From Actinomadura violacea (GTDB lineage: Bacteria; Actinomycetota; Actinomycetes; Streptosporangiales; Streptosporangiaceae), in NCBI RefSeq assembly GCF_017573465.1, contig NZ_JAGEPF010000050.1, positions 1 to 63,250 on the forward strand: 63,250 nucleotides of DNA, in the 5' to 3' direction. A model generated the notes under the pieces. The model saw nothing but the letters and a program-made list of their open reading frames with translations. It made no database searches and was not told the origin of the DNA. Below, in pieces: positions 8,332-16,135 of the stretch (the stretch's first letter is position 1; each line of letters begins with the position of its first letter). Made by a program: the position numbers and the translations under genes.

Positions 8332-9232
8332 CACCGCACCGGAAGCCCCCACCCCCGAGGAGTCGGAGGACGCCGCCGCCCCCGCGGAGGGCGTCTCGAC
8401 CGAGAAGAAGGGCGCCCGCAAGGAGGACGGCGACGGCGCGGCGGCCGCGCTGCCGCATGGCGACGCCCCCGGCATCCGCTTCGAGAAGGTCGTCAAGCGG
8501 TTCGGCTCCAACGTCGTCCTGCGCGAGCTGGACTTCGCCGTCGAGCCCGGCGAGCGGGTGACGCTGATCGGGCCGAGCGGATCGGGCAAGACCACGATCC
8601 TGCGGCTGCTGATGACGCTGGAGAAGCTCGACGACGGCGTGATCTGGATCGGCGACGACACGCTCTGGCACATGGACAAGGGCGGCCGGCGCGTCCCGGC
8701 GAACCAGAAGCACCTGCACGAGATGCGCAAGCAGGTCGGCATGGTGTTCCAGCAGTTCAACCTGTTCCCGAACATGAACGTGCTCCGCAACCTCACCGAG
8801 GGGCCGGTGCGCGTGCTCGGGGCGTCCAAGGACGAGGCGGTCGAGCGCGCCCGCGGCCTGCTGGACATGGTCGGGCTCGCCGACAAGGAGAACGCGCACC
8901 CCTCGCAGCTGTCCGGCGGGCAGCAGCAGCGGGTCGCGATCGCGCGGGCGCTCGCCATGCAGCCGAAGGTGCTGCTGCTCGACGAGGTCACCTCCGCGCT
9001 CGACCCGGAACTGGTCGTCGGCGTGCAGGACCTGCTGCGCGACATCGCCCGCGAGAGCGACCTGACGATGCTGTGCGTCACGCACGAGATGAACTTCGCC
9101 AGGGACATCTCCAACCGGGTCCTGATGTTCGACCAGGGCCAGATCGTCGAGGAGGGCCCGCCGGACCGCATCTTCGGCGAGCCGGCCGAGCAGCGGACCC
9201 GCGAGTTCCTCCAGGCGGTCCTGGCCTCTTAA
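8318..9232 (+). CDS. ehuA: Ectoine/hydroxyectoine ABC transporter ATP-binding protein
   Basis: The 304-residue ATPase has Walker A GPSGSGKT, Q-loop VFQQFNLFP, ABC signature LSGGQQQR, Walker B VLLLDEVTSALD and an H-loop in CVTHEMNFARD. It belongs to the polar amino acid (GlnQ/HisP) group. The first roughly 50 residues are an acidic, Ala/Glu/Lys-rich extension absent from most relatives. It could be real or reflect a downstream start, but no later in-frame ATG or GTG with a good ribosome-binding site is evident before the ABC domain. The gene overlaps ehuD by 14 bases and closes the operon. A terminator hairpin follows. Confidence 0.92.
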   Translation: MPPTDTAPEAPTPEESEDAAAPAEGVSTEKKGARKEDGDGAAAALPHGDAPGIRFEKVVKRFGSNVVLRELDFAVEPGERVTLIGPSGSGKTTILRLLMTLEKLDDGVIWIGDDTLWHMDKGGRRVPANQKHLHEMRKQVGMVFQQFNLFPNMNVLRNLTEGPVRVLGASKDEAVERARGLLDMVGLADKENAHPSQLSGGQQQRVAIARALAMQPKVLLLDEVTSALDPELVVGVQDLLRDIARESDLTMLCVTHEMNFARDISNRVLMFDQGQIVEEGPPDRIFGEPAEQRTREFLQAVLAS

Positions 9233-9271
9233 GCAGGACCCCCGGCAGGGTCTAGTCTCGACTCGTTCGAC

Positions 9272-9313
9272 ACCGCCCGCGTCCCCGTCGCCCCGGGGCC
9301 GCGGGCGGTATTT
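9272..9313 (+). terminator. Terminator of the ehu operon
   Basis: ACCGCCCGCG at 9272-9281 pairs with CGCGGGCGGT at 9300-9309 and is followed by ATTTAT. It lies 40 nt after the ehuA stop. A second stem-loop (CAGCGGCC 9328-9335 with GGCCGCTG 9350-9357) follows and may serve the convergent HD-domain gene. Confidence 0.8.
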
Positions 9314-9366
9314 ATGCAATCCCGGCCCAGCGGCCTCGCCTGGCGGCTCGGCCGCTGACCGTGCTT

Positions 9367-9453
9367 GGGCGAGCGCGACCTCGCTTCGCGAGCTTCCCGG
9401 CGGGGGCTCGCCTTCGGCTTCGCCCCCGCCGGTCAGATAACGCGCTCGCGCGG
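9367..9453 (+). repeat. REP-like double-hairpin intergenic element, copy A
   Basis: This stretch of about 85 bp is roughly 90% identical to the reverse complement of 38827-38910. It can form two TTC/TTCG-capped hairpins: CTCGC-TTC-GCGAG near 9380-9392, and a G5C/GC5 stem around 9400-9426. It lies between the convergent ends of ehuA and the HD-domain gene. The dispersed, orientation-independent, 3'-UTR location resembles repetitive extragenic palindromes. Confidence 0.75.
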
Positions 9454-9496
9454 TGGTCGAGGTTGTCGATCCTGGCCTCCCGGTCGCCGGCGCGGG

Positions 9497-10150
9497 TCAG
9501 GGGGTGCCGGGCCAGGCTGCCGCGATCAGGTCCGTCCAGCGGAGTTCGGGGACGGGGGCGCCGGCCTGGCGGGCCAGTTCGTACGGGAGCGAGCCCAGCG
9601 GGGCCTTGGCGGGGTCGCGGGCGACCTGGCCGACGATGATCTCGGTGAGGCCGCAGCCCGGTTCGAGGCGGGGGAACGCGGCGTGCGCGCGCTCGGCGAC
9701 GCCGGCGGGGAGGCGCTCGGCGCCCAGGCCGGCGACGTCCGCGCCGGTGCCGGCGTGGGTGAGGGCGGTCTCGGGGCGCATGCGGTGGGCGATGCCCTGG
9801 CTGGTGTGCAGGGCGATGGCCTCCCAGACGACGCGGACCCGCGCGCCGTCGAGGCCGTTCGCGGTGAGGAACTCGGCGGCGAGGTCGGCGCCGTCCACCT
9901 CGAAGCGGTGGCCGCCGTTCCCCCGCTCGGTCAGCCCGAGGTCGTGCAGGACGCTCGCGAGGAACAGCGCCTCGTCGTCGTAGTCGGCGCCGGCACGGAG
10001 CCCGCCCGCCTCGCCGAGGGCGCGGCCGAACAGGTAGGTGCGGACGCTGTGGTGCGCGAGCGCCGGCGTCCCGGTGGCGAAGACCAGGTCGTACGCCCTG
10101 CGGGTCAGGTCGGTGTCGGGCAGCGAGAACTCGGCGAAACGGTCGGACAC
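9497..10150 (-). CDS. HD-domain phosphohydrolase, cyanamide hydratase-like
   Basis: The 217-residue protein contains one HD domain: an upstream His in LAHHSVRTYLFGRAL, the HD pair in LFLASVLHDLGLT, and conserved downstream stretches RFEVDGADLAAEFL and EAIALHTSQGIA. These match the family annotated as HD-domain or cyanamide hydratase (DDI2)-like hydrolases, metal-dependent cytoplasmic enzymes. The actual substrate cannot be told from sequence. It is divergent from the GlxA-like regulator, with about 100 bp between the two starts, so that regulator may control it. Confidence 0.8.
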   Translation of the reverse strand: MSDRFAEFSLPDTDLTRRAYDLVFATGTPALAHHSVRTYLFGRALGEAGGLRAGADYDDEALFLASVLHDLGLTERGNGGHRFEVDGADLAAEFLTANGLDGARVRVVWEAIALHTSQGIAHRMRPETALTHAGTGADVAGLGAERLPAGVAERAHAAFPRLEPGCGLTEIIVGQVARDPAKAPLGSLPYELARQAGAPVPELRWTDLIAAAWPGTP

Positions 10151-10239
10151 GGAGGCTCCTTCGCGGTGGTGCGCTGAACGCCATCGATCGTCCGATGCCG
10201 GGCGGGAGACCGGCCAGTGTCCGGAGTGCCGATGTGCGC

Positions 10240-10245
10240 TACGTT
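10240..10245 (+). promoter_or_regulatory. Putative -10 box for the GlxA-type regulator (leaderless)
   Basis: TACGTT lies exactly 7-12 nt before the ATG at 10252, which lacks a Shine-Dalgarno. This is the usual geometry of actinobacterial leaderless transcripts. The related GACGTT box at 17916-17921 precedes the GNAT ATG at 17928 with identical spacing. Confidence 0.4.
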
Positions 10246-10251
10246 CTGGCC

Positions 10252-11220
10252 ATGGCCGAACCTCATGTCGTCGCGGTGCTCGCGCTGGACGGGGTCGTGC
10301 CGTTCGACCTGGCGACGCCGGGCCAGGTGTTCGGGACGACGACCACGGCCGAGGGCGTCCCGCTCTACGACGTCCGGGTCTGCACGCCGCCGGGCGGCGC
10401 GCGCACCTCCGCCGCGCTCGGCCGGATGCGGGTGGACGCCCCGTACGGCCTGGACGCGTTCGCGGCGGCGGACACGATCGTCGTCCCCGGCCACGAGGGG
10501 GTCGCCGACGCTCCGCCCGGCGAGGTCCTGGACGCGCTGCGGTCCGCGGCGGACCGGGGCGCGCGGATCGCGTCGATCTGCGTCGGCGCGTTCGTCCTGG
10601 CCGCGGCGGGCCTGCTGGACGGGCACCGCGCGACGACGCACTGGCACTACGCGCGCGCTCTGGCGCGGCGCTATCCGCGGGTGGAGGTGGACCCGACCGT
10701 GCTGTACGTCGACAACGGGCAGGTGCTCACGTCGGCGGGCGTCGCGGCGGGCGTCGACCTGTGCCTGCACGTCGTCCGCCGCGACCACGGCTCGGCGACG
10801 GCGGCGCGCACGGCCCGGCGGATCGTCATGCCGCCGCAGCGCGACGGCGGCCAGGCGCAGTTCATCCGGCACGACGAGCCGCCGGACGGCGGGGCGGCGC
10901 TGCAGCCGACGCTGGCCTGGCTGGAGGAGAACCTGCACCGTCCGCTGCCGCTGGAGGAGATCGCGCGGCAGGCGTCGTGCAGCGTCCGGACGCTGACGCG
11001 GCGGTTCCGGGAGCAGGCCGGGACGACGCCGCAGCAGTGGCTGTCGCACGCGCGGGTGCGCCGCGCCCAGCAGCTGCTGGAGGACACCGACCTGCCGGTC
11101 GAGCGGGTGGCGGCCGCGGCGGGGTTCGGGTCGCCGGTGACGCTGCGCGCGCACTTCGCCCGCCGGGTCGGCGCGTCGCCGCTGGCCTACCGGGGCGCGT
11201 TCCGCGCGCGCTCGGAGTGA
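10252..11220 (+). CDS. GlxA/FtrA-family transcriptional regulator (DJ-1/PfpI domain plus AraC HTH)
   Basis: The 322-residue protein has an N-terminal DJ-1/PfpI-like domain (residues about 5-190) with the nucleophile-elbow motif SICVGAFVLAAAG, where Cys may bind ligand. A C-terminal AraC-type double helix-turn-helix follows (residues about 220-318, for example PLEEIARQASCSVRTLTRRF and RVAAAAGFGSPVTLRAHF). I start at ATG 10252 rather than further upstream because of the -10 box spacing and because the domain begins there. GlxA regulators sense small metabolites; the ligand here is unknown. The divergent HD hydrolase is the likely target. Confidence 0.9.
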   Translation: MAEPHVVAVLALDGVVPFDLATPGQVFGTTTTAEGVPLYDVRVCTPPGGARTSAALGRMRVDAPYGLDAFAAADTIVVPGHEGVADAPPGEVLDALRSAADRGARIASICVGAFVLAAAGLLDGHRATTHWHYARALARRYPRVEVDPTVLYVDNGQVLTSAGVAAGVDLCLHVVRRDHGSATAARTARRIVMPPQRDGGQAQFIRHDEPPDGGAALQPTLAWLEENLHRPLPLEEIARQASCSVRTLTRRFREQAGTTPQQWLSHARVRRAQQLLEDTDLPVERVAAAAGFGSPVTLRAHFARRVGASPLAYRGAFRARSE

Positions 11221-11242
11221 TCCTCCGCCCCGCCGCCCCGCC

Positions 11243-11261
11243 TACCGAATGCTGTTCGGTA
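11243..11261. promoter_or_regulatory. Palindromic operator upstream of the thiolase gene
   Basis: TACCGAA at 11243-11249 and TTCGGTA at 11255-11261 form a perfect 7-bp inverted repeat around a 5-nt spacer (TGCTG). The same ACCGAA-TG-NN-G-TTCGGT pattern occurs at 12877-12897. It lies 36-54 nt before the thiolase ATG and looks like a TetR-family operator. Confidence 0.6.
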
Positions 11262-11296
11262 CCGTGGCGGTGACGATGCGGGGAGGGATGCGACGA

Positions 11297-12457
11297 ATGA
11301 GCGCTGCGATCGCCGGGCTGGGAATGACGGAGCTCGGCAGGGTGTACGGGCGCAGCCCGCGGCGGCTGGCGGCCGACGCGGTGCGGCTCGCCGCGGCCGA
11401 CGCCGGCCTCGGCCTGGAGGACCTGGACGGCCTGCTGGTCAGCCACGGCATGGGCGGCTCGCCCGGGATCGAGCTGGCCGACACGCTCGGCCTGCGCGAC
11501 CTGCGGCTGCTGACCCAGATGAACGCCTTCGGCGCCACCGCCGGGGCCATGGTCGCGCACGCCGCGATGTCGGTGCTGAGCGGCGCCGCGACCACGGTCG
11601 CGTGCGTGTTCGCCGACGCGCCGCTGAAGCCGAAGCAGTCGGCGGGCTCGGCCTACAACCGCAGCGCCCGCGAATGGTACGGGTACGGCGGGATGACGGC
11701 GGCGCTCGGGCTGCGCAGCGTCAACTCCTTCTACGCGCTCGCCGCTCAGCGCCACATGTCCCGGTACGGGACGACGAGCGAGCAACTCGGCGCGATCGCG
11801 GTGTCGACCCGGGAATGGGCGTCCCGCAACCCGCTCGCGCAGATGCGCGAGCCGATCACGATCGCCGACCACCAGGCGTCCCGGTGGGTGTCGGAGCCGC
11901 TGCACCTGCTGGACTGCTGCCTGGTCTCCAACGGCGCCATCGCGGTGATCGTGACCAGCGCCGACCGGGCCCGCGACCTCGCCCGCCCGCCCGTCCACCT
12001 GTGGGGCTGGGGGCAGGGCCACCCGGGGCACCGCAAGGAGCGCGGCAGCGACTTCGGGCTGACCACCGGCGCCGTCTCCTCCGGCGCGACCGCGATGAAG
12101 ATGGCCGGGATCACCCCGCCCGACGTGGACGTGTGCGAGCTGTACGACTGCTACACCTACACGGTCCTGGTGTCGCTGGAGGACTACGGGTTCTGCGCCA
12201 AGGGCGAGGGCGGCGCGTTCGCCGCGTCCGGCGCGCTCGGCCCCGGCGGGTCGCTGCCCACCAACACCGGCGGCGGGCAGCTGTCGGCGTACTACATGTG
12301 GGGCTTCACGCCGCTGTCGGAGGCCGTGATCCAGGCGCGCGGCGACGGCGGGGAGCGGCAGGCGCCGCGCAACGACGTCGTCCTCGTCAGCGGGAACGGC
12401 GGCATCCTCGACCACCACTCCACCCTGATCGTCAGCCCGCACCCGAAGGGAGCCTGA
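11297..12457 (+). CDS. Thiolase-like lipid-transfer protein (SCP-x/Ltp2 type acyl-CoA enzyme)
   Basis: This 386-residue protein has the thiolase fold of the non-condensing Ltp/SCP-x group: VRLAAADAGLGLEDLDGLLVSH, an NAFGATAGAMVAHAAM helix, and C-terminal stretches CELYDCYTYTVLVSLED and LPTNTGGGQLS. I start at ATG 11297 with GGGAGGG upstream; an ATG at 11249 lies inside the operator palindrome and is unlikely. Members of this group pair with DUF35 partners in thiolysis or retro-aldol cleavage of CoA thioesters (for example sterol side chains). The very next gene is a DUF35 protein. The substrate is unknown. Confidence 0.85.
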   Translation: MSAAIAGLGMTELGRVYGRSPRRLAADAVRLAAADAGLGLEDLDGLLVSHGMGGSPGIELADTLGLRDLRLLTQMNAFGATAGAMVAHAAMSVLSGAATTVACVFADAPLKPKQSAGSAYNRSAREWYGYGGMTAALGLRSVNSFYALAAQRHMSRYGTTSEQLGAIAVSTREWASRNPLAQMREPITIADHQASRWVSEPLHLLDCCLVSNGAIAVIVTSADRARDLARPPVHLWGWGQGHPGHRKERGSDFGLTTGAVSSGATAMKMAGITPPDVDVCELYDCYTYTVLVSLEDYGFCAKGEGGAFAASGALGPGGSLPTNTGGGQLSAYYMWGFTPLSEAVIQARGDGGERQAPRNDVVLVSGNGGILDHHSTLIVSPHPKGA

Positions 12458-12460
12458 CCG

Positions 12461-12862
12461 ATGGAGATCGGCGTTCTGCGGCGCGACGGGCGCACCGACC
12501 CGTTCTTCGACGGCACCGCCGCCGGCAAGCTCGTGATCAAGCGCTGCGAGGCGTGCGACCGCTGGTACGCGCCGGACGCGGGCGGCTGCCCCGAGTGCGG
12601 CGAGGAGGACCTGGCCTGGGCGGACGCGAGCGGCGAGGCGGTCCTGGTCACCTGGACGGCCACCCACGGCCGGCCCGCCGAGGACGGCACCGTCCCGCCG
12701 CCGGTGCACCTCGCGCTCGTCGAGCTCGCCGAAGGGCCGTGGATGTACGCGCGGCTGGCCGGCGTCACCGGCGATGACCTGCGCGAAGGGCTGCCGCTGC
12801 GGGCCTCGTTCGAGCACCCGGACGAGGGCGAGTCCTACGTGCTGTTCCGCCCGGTCGGCTGA
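12461..12862 (+). CDS. DUF35 zinc-ribbon/OB-fold partner protein
   Basis: The 133-residue protein has a rubredoxin-like zinc ribbon (CEACDRWYAPDAGGCPECG, four cysteines near residues 28-46) followed by an OB-fold. DUF35 proteins bind thiolase-like or aldolase subunits and channel acyl-CoA substrates. It starts three nucleotides after the thiolase stop, so it is almost certainly its stoichiometric partner. No separate catalytic residues are expected. Confidence 0.9.
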   Translation: MEIGVLRRDGRTDPFFDGTAAGKLVIKRCEACDRWYAPDAGGCPECGEEDLAWADASGEAVLVTWTATHGRPAEDGTVPPPVHLALVELAEGPWMYARLAGVTGDDLREGLPLRASFEHPDEGESYVLFRPVG

Positions 12863-12876
12863 CCGTCGCGAGCCCT

Positions 12877-12905
12877 GGACCGAATGGCGTTCGGTCCATT
12901 AGCGT
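12877..12905 (+). promoter_or_regulatory. Palindromic operator plus -10 box upstream of the nitronate monooxygenase-like gene
   Basis: GGACCGAA at 12877-12884 and TTCGGTCC at 12890-12897 form an 8-bp inverted repeat with a TGGCG spacer. TAGCGT at 12900-12905 is 8-13 nt before the ATG at 12913, which lacks a Shine-Dalgarno, so a leaderless promoter overlapped by the operator is inferred. The palindrome core matches the one at 11243-11261. Confidence 0.6.
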
Positions 12906-12912
12906 CGGGGCC

Positions 12913-14061
12913 ATGAACACCGAGGTCTGCGCCACGTTCGGGATCGAGTTCCCGCTGTTCGCCTTCAGCCACTGCCGCGACGTCGTCGCCGCCGTCACCA
13001 ACGCCGGCGGCTTCGGCGTCCTCGGCGCCGTCGCCTACACCCCCGACCGGCTGGAGGAGGAGCTGCGCTGGATCGACGACCACGTCGGCGGCCGCCCCTA
13101 CGGCGTCGACGTGCTCGTCCCCGCCAAGATCGACGAGTCCGCGGAGCGCGCCGGCCGCGGCGAGGGCGGCCTCGCCACCATGCTCGCCGCGGTCCCGCAG
13201 GAGCACTGGGACTTCCTCATCGGCCTGTTCACCAAGTACGACGTCCCGCTGCCCGACTTCGAGAAGGCCAAGAAGTCCAACACGCGCGGCGGCACCCAGG
13301 TCACCAAGGAGGGCGCCACCGAGCTGATCGACGTGTCCCTCGCGCACCCGATCGGCCTCATCGCCAGCGCCCTCGGCACCCCGCCGCCGGTCATGGTGGA
13401 CAAGGCCAAGGCCGCCGGGATCCCCGTCGCCGCGCTCGTCGGGACGTCCGAGCACGCGCGCCGCCAGGTCGCCGCCGGCGTCGACCTCGTCATCGCGCAG
13501 GGCGGCGAGGCCGGCGGGCACACCGGCGAGATCTCCACGATGGTCCTCGTCCCCGAGGTCGTCGACACCGTCGCGCCGGTGCCCGTCCTCGCCGCCGGCG
13601 GCATCGCCACCGGCCGCCAGATGGCCGCCGCGCTCGCCCTCGGCGCGTCCGGCGTGTGGTGCGGCTCGGTGTGGCTGACCACCGAGGAGGCCGAGACGGC
13701 GCCCGCCGTCAAGGAGAAGATGCTCGCCGCCACGTCCCGCGACACCATCCGGTCGCGGTCGCGCACCGGCAAGCCCGCCCGCCAGCTCCGGTCCGCGTGG
13801 ACCGAGGAGTGGGAGGGGCCGGACAGCCCCGGCCCGCTCGGCATGCCGCTGCAGATGATCGTCGCCGAGGGCGCCATGCGGCAGATCACGAAGGTGGCCG
13901 AGTCCGGCAACCCGGGCGCCCGCGCGCTCGCCAACTACTTCGTCGGCCAGTGCGTCGGCCTGATGAACACCGTCAAGCCCGCCCGCCAGGTCGTCTACGA
14001 CATGGTCGAGGAGTTCGCCGGCGCCGTCGACCGCCTCAACACCATCACCTCCGCCGACTGA
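12913..14061 (+). CDS. Nitronate monooxygenase/2-nitropropane dioxygenase-family FMN enzyme
   Basis: The 382-residue TIM-barrel flavoprotein has EFPLFAFSHCRDVVAAVTNAGGFGVLGA at its N-terminus (core FPLFAFSHC near residue 15), GGEAGGHTG near residue 200, and an FMN-phosphate motif AAGGIATGRQMAAALALGA near residues 223-241. Family members oxidise nitronates, but many in actinomycetes act as enoyl-CoA reductase or IpdC-type enzymes of sterol and lipid breakdown. Given the adjacent thiolase/DUF35 pair under a matching operator, an acyl-CoA role is more likely than denitrification. The 3' end overlaps the convergent capA-like gene by 17 bp. Confidence 0.85.
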   Translation: MNTEVCATFGIEFPLFAFSHCRDVVAAVTNAGGFGVLGAVAYTPDRLEEELRWIDDHVGGRPYGVDVLVPAKIDESAERAGRGEGGLATMLAAVPQEHWDFLIGLFTKYDVPLPDFEKAKKSNTRGGTQVTKEGATELIDVSLAHPIGLIASALGTPPPVMVDKAKAAGIPVAALVGTSEHARRQVAAGVDLVIAQGGEAGGHTGEISTMVLVPEVVDTVAPVPVLAAGGIATGRQMAAALALGASGVWCGSVWLTTEEAETAPAVKEKMLAATSRDTIRSRSRTGKPARQLRSAWTEEWEGPDSPGPLGMPLQMIVAEGAMRQITKVAESGNPGARALANYFVGQCVGLMNTVKPARQVVYDMVEEFAGAVDRLNTITSAD

Positions 14062-15037
14062 CGCGGCGCTGGGCGGGCGCCTCGACGACGAGCCGGTCGT
14101 TCTCGACGGTGACGGCGGTGCCGAACCCGGCGCAGGCGGCGGTGAACCGGTCGAAGATCCAGGCGCGGTCGGCGGGGCCGGCGAGGCGGGTGCGCGCGAA
14201 GTCCACGCGGAGCGGGACGGCCTCGACGCGGGACGGCCCGCCGCGTCCGAGGGTGACCAGGAACAGCAGCCCCAGGTCGTTGCGGAGCAGGTCCGACACG
14301 ACGTAGTCGTCGATGAAGTCGCCCATGTCGAACAGCACCGGCCAGGCGACGCCGTGGAAGACGTGCGCGGAGCTTCCCGCGACGAGCGAGGCGCCCGCGT
14401 CCACCAGGTCCTTCGCGGCCCGCCGGATGTAGCGGAGCGGTTCGCCGGTCATGTTCGGGCCCCAGTGCGGCATGACCAGGACGGCGTCGTTGTCGCGGGC
14501 CAGCGCGCGGATCTCCTCGGCCGGCCAGGCGGGGACGCCGTGTCCGAGGTCGGCGAGCGCGACGCCCGGACGGTCCGGGCCGGCGGCGAAGTCCGCGGGG
14601 TGGTCGGTGAAGCCGGCGACCGCGACGCGCAGGCCGCCGGCCTCCAGGACCGCCGGTTCGCGGGCCTCGGCGACGTCGCGTCCCGCGCCGACGCTGCGCA
14701 CGCCCGCCCCCCGCAGGTGCTCGATGGTGTCCGCGAGGGCGTCCCGGCCGAAGTCGAGCGCGTGGTTGTTGGCGAGGGTCACGCAGTCGACGCCGAGATC
14801 GAGGAGCGCCTCGACGGCGTCCGGGGGCGCGCGGAAGTGGAACGGCTTGCCCGGCGCGTCCCACGGGCGCCCGCGGTCGGACACGCAGCATTCGAGGTTC
14901 AGCAGGGCGAGATCGGCTTCGTGGAAGGCGTCCCGGACGTCCCCGCCGAACAGGCCGTGCGGGCCGGACACGGCGATCTCCTCCGCCACGCCGCGTCCGA
15001 GCATCGTGTCTCCTGCGAGGGCCACTGTGACGGTCAT
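14045..15037 (-). CDS. CapA-family protein (metallophosphoesterase-like)
   Basis: The 330-residue protein matches the CapA/PgsA domain: VALAGDTMLGRGV at the N-terminus, the LLNLECCVSDRG strand, TLANNHALDFGRDAL, VMPHWGPNM, and AGSSAHVFHGV with metal-binding-type His residues. CapA is known from poly-gamma-glutamate export, but most actinobacterial homologues are of unknown function. No signal peptide or membrane helix is visible, and no capB or capC neighbour is present, so polyglutamate synthesis is not supported. It overlaps the end of the convergent flavoenzyme gene. Confidence 0.85.
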   Translation of the reverse strand: MTVTVALAGDTMLGRGVAEEIAVSGPHGLFGGDVRDAFHEADLALLNLECCVSDRGRPWDAPGKPFHFRAPPDAVEALLDLGVDCVTLANNHALDFGRDALADTIEHLRGAGVRSVGAGRDVAEAREPAVLEAGGLRVAVAGFTDHPADFAAGPDRPGVALADLGHGVPAWPAEEIRALARDNDAVLVMPHWGPNMTGEPLRYIRRAAKDLVDAGASLVAGSSAHVFHGVAWPVLFDMGDFIDDYVVSDLLRNDLGLLFLVTLGRGGPSRVEAVPLRVDFARTRLAGPADRAWIFDRFTAACAGFGTAVTVENDRLVVEAPAQRRVSRRR

Positions 15038-15107
15038 CGTGCACCTCCCCCTTGGTCGTCCTACCCCGTCCTGGAGGACCGATTGTTCTGCGGGCCTCTC
15101 ATGGAGG

Positions 15108-15139
15108 AGGCGCCTCCCCGCCGCCGCGGGGAGGCGCCT
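15108..15139 (-). terminator. Terminator hairpin of the secreted protease gene
   Basis: Fourteen bases at 15108-15121 (AGGCGCCTCCCCGC) pair perfectly with 15126-15139 around a 4-nt loop. On the minus strand it lies 16 nt after the protease stop. Confidence 0.75.
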
Positions 15140-15155
15140 GGAACCGGAGGGGCCG

Positions 15156-15935
15156 TCAGCCGATGTGGAAGCCCGCGCCGACGCCGCCGCGGGCGTTCAT
15201 GTCGGCGAGGATGCTGGTGATCGGCGTGAAGTGCTGCAGGCCGAACGCCGTGCCGGTCAGAGCCGTCCCGTTGACGACCGGGGAACCGGAGTCGCCCGGC
15301 GAGGTCCAGATCGCCGTCAGGTACCAGGGGCCGTCGGTGCCGAGGGTGATGCCGCAGGTGACGCCGGTGGTGTGACCCATCTTGCACATCCGGGTCCCGA
15401 AGCCGGGCACCTGGCCGATCGAGTCGATCGTCGTCGAGCCGTTGGGCGCGCTGACGGTCGCGGTGGGGGTGACCTTGGCCGGGTCCAGCTTGATGACCGC
15501 GTAGTCCAGCCCCTTCGGGCCTCCGGACAGGAGGTTGTTGGGCTCGCTGACGTAGGTGACCTTCCCGATCGGCCCGATCGCCATGGTGGCGTCGAAGTCG
15601 AAGGTGGCGGGGGCGTTGGCGGCGGGCGTGCCGGCCGGGGTGGTGTTGTCGTACACGGTGTCGCCCACCAGCTTGTTGCCGTCCGCGTCGAGGAAGCAGT
15701 GCGCGTTGGTCAGGCCCACGAGGTTGCCCTCGGCGTCATGGCCGATGGCCGTCAGCGTGCAGAGCTCGAAGGAGTAGCCGCCACCGGGAGTGACCTGCTT
15801 GAGCTGCTGGACGATCCCGGAGCCGCCGCCGATCGGCACGGGCGTGGCGGTGTCGGCGTGGGCGGGCAGGGCGGGCAGGGACAGGCCGGCGGCGAGGAGG
15901 GCGGCGGCGAGGGTCCTGCGGAGGGCGTTGGGCAT
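15156..15935 (-). CDS. Secreted trypsin-like serine protease (S1 family)
   Basis: The 259-residue precursor has a Sec signal peptide (basic start MPNALRRT, hydrophobic core, likely cleavage after ALPAHA). The catalytic triad is visible as His in GLTNAHCF, Asp in GLDYAVIKL and Ser in SPGDSGSPV. I start at ATG 15935 with a GGAAGTGA site upstream; a frame extension to 15974 lacks signal-peptide logic. Two Cys pairs suggest disulphides. It resembles streptogrisin-like or NLP/P60-independent extracellular peptidases without the long pro-region. Substrate unknown. Confidence 0.9.
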   Translation of the reverse strand: MPNALRRTLAAALLAAGLSLPALPAHADTATPVPIGGGSGIVQQLKQVTPGGGYSFELCTLTAIGHDAEGNLVGLTNAHCFLDADGNKLVGDTVYDNTTPAGTPAANAPATFDFDATMAIGPIGKVTYVSEPNNLLSGGPKGLDYAVIKLDPAKVTPTATVSAPNGSTTIDSIGQVPGFGTRMCKMGHTTGVTCGITLGTDGPWYLTAIWTSPGDSGSPVVNGTALTGTAFGLQHFTPITSILADMNARGGVGAGFHIG

Positions 15936-16135
15936 CGGGCTCACTTCCGGGGGTTGGAGCGACCGGGACGCCACAAGCTAAACAAACGTCAATGTCTTTT
16001 TGAAGGTCGCTCGGTGTGACGGACCTCTCAACTCCGGGCGCCACGGATCATCGCCGCACGTCCGGCCGGACGCGCGGCGCACCATGACCGTTTCAGGACA
16101 GCAGGGGCCGTTTCAGGACGACGGCGGGGGCCGCT

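Noticed and set aside
11249..11296. Earlier ATG for the thiolase gene
   Set aside because: It lies inside the operator palindrome and would add 16 non-conserved residues; ATG 11297 has a GGGAGGG site.
14045..15037. Poly-gamma-glutamate capsule locus
   Set aside because: Only a CapA-like domain is found; capB and capC are absent and there is no membrane anchor.
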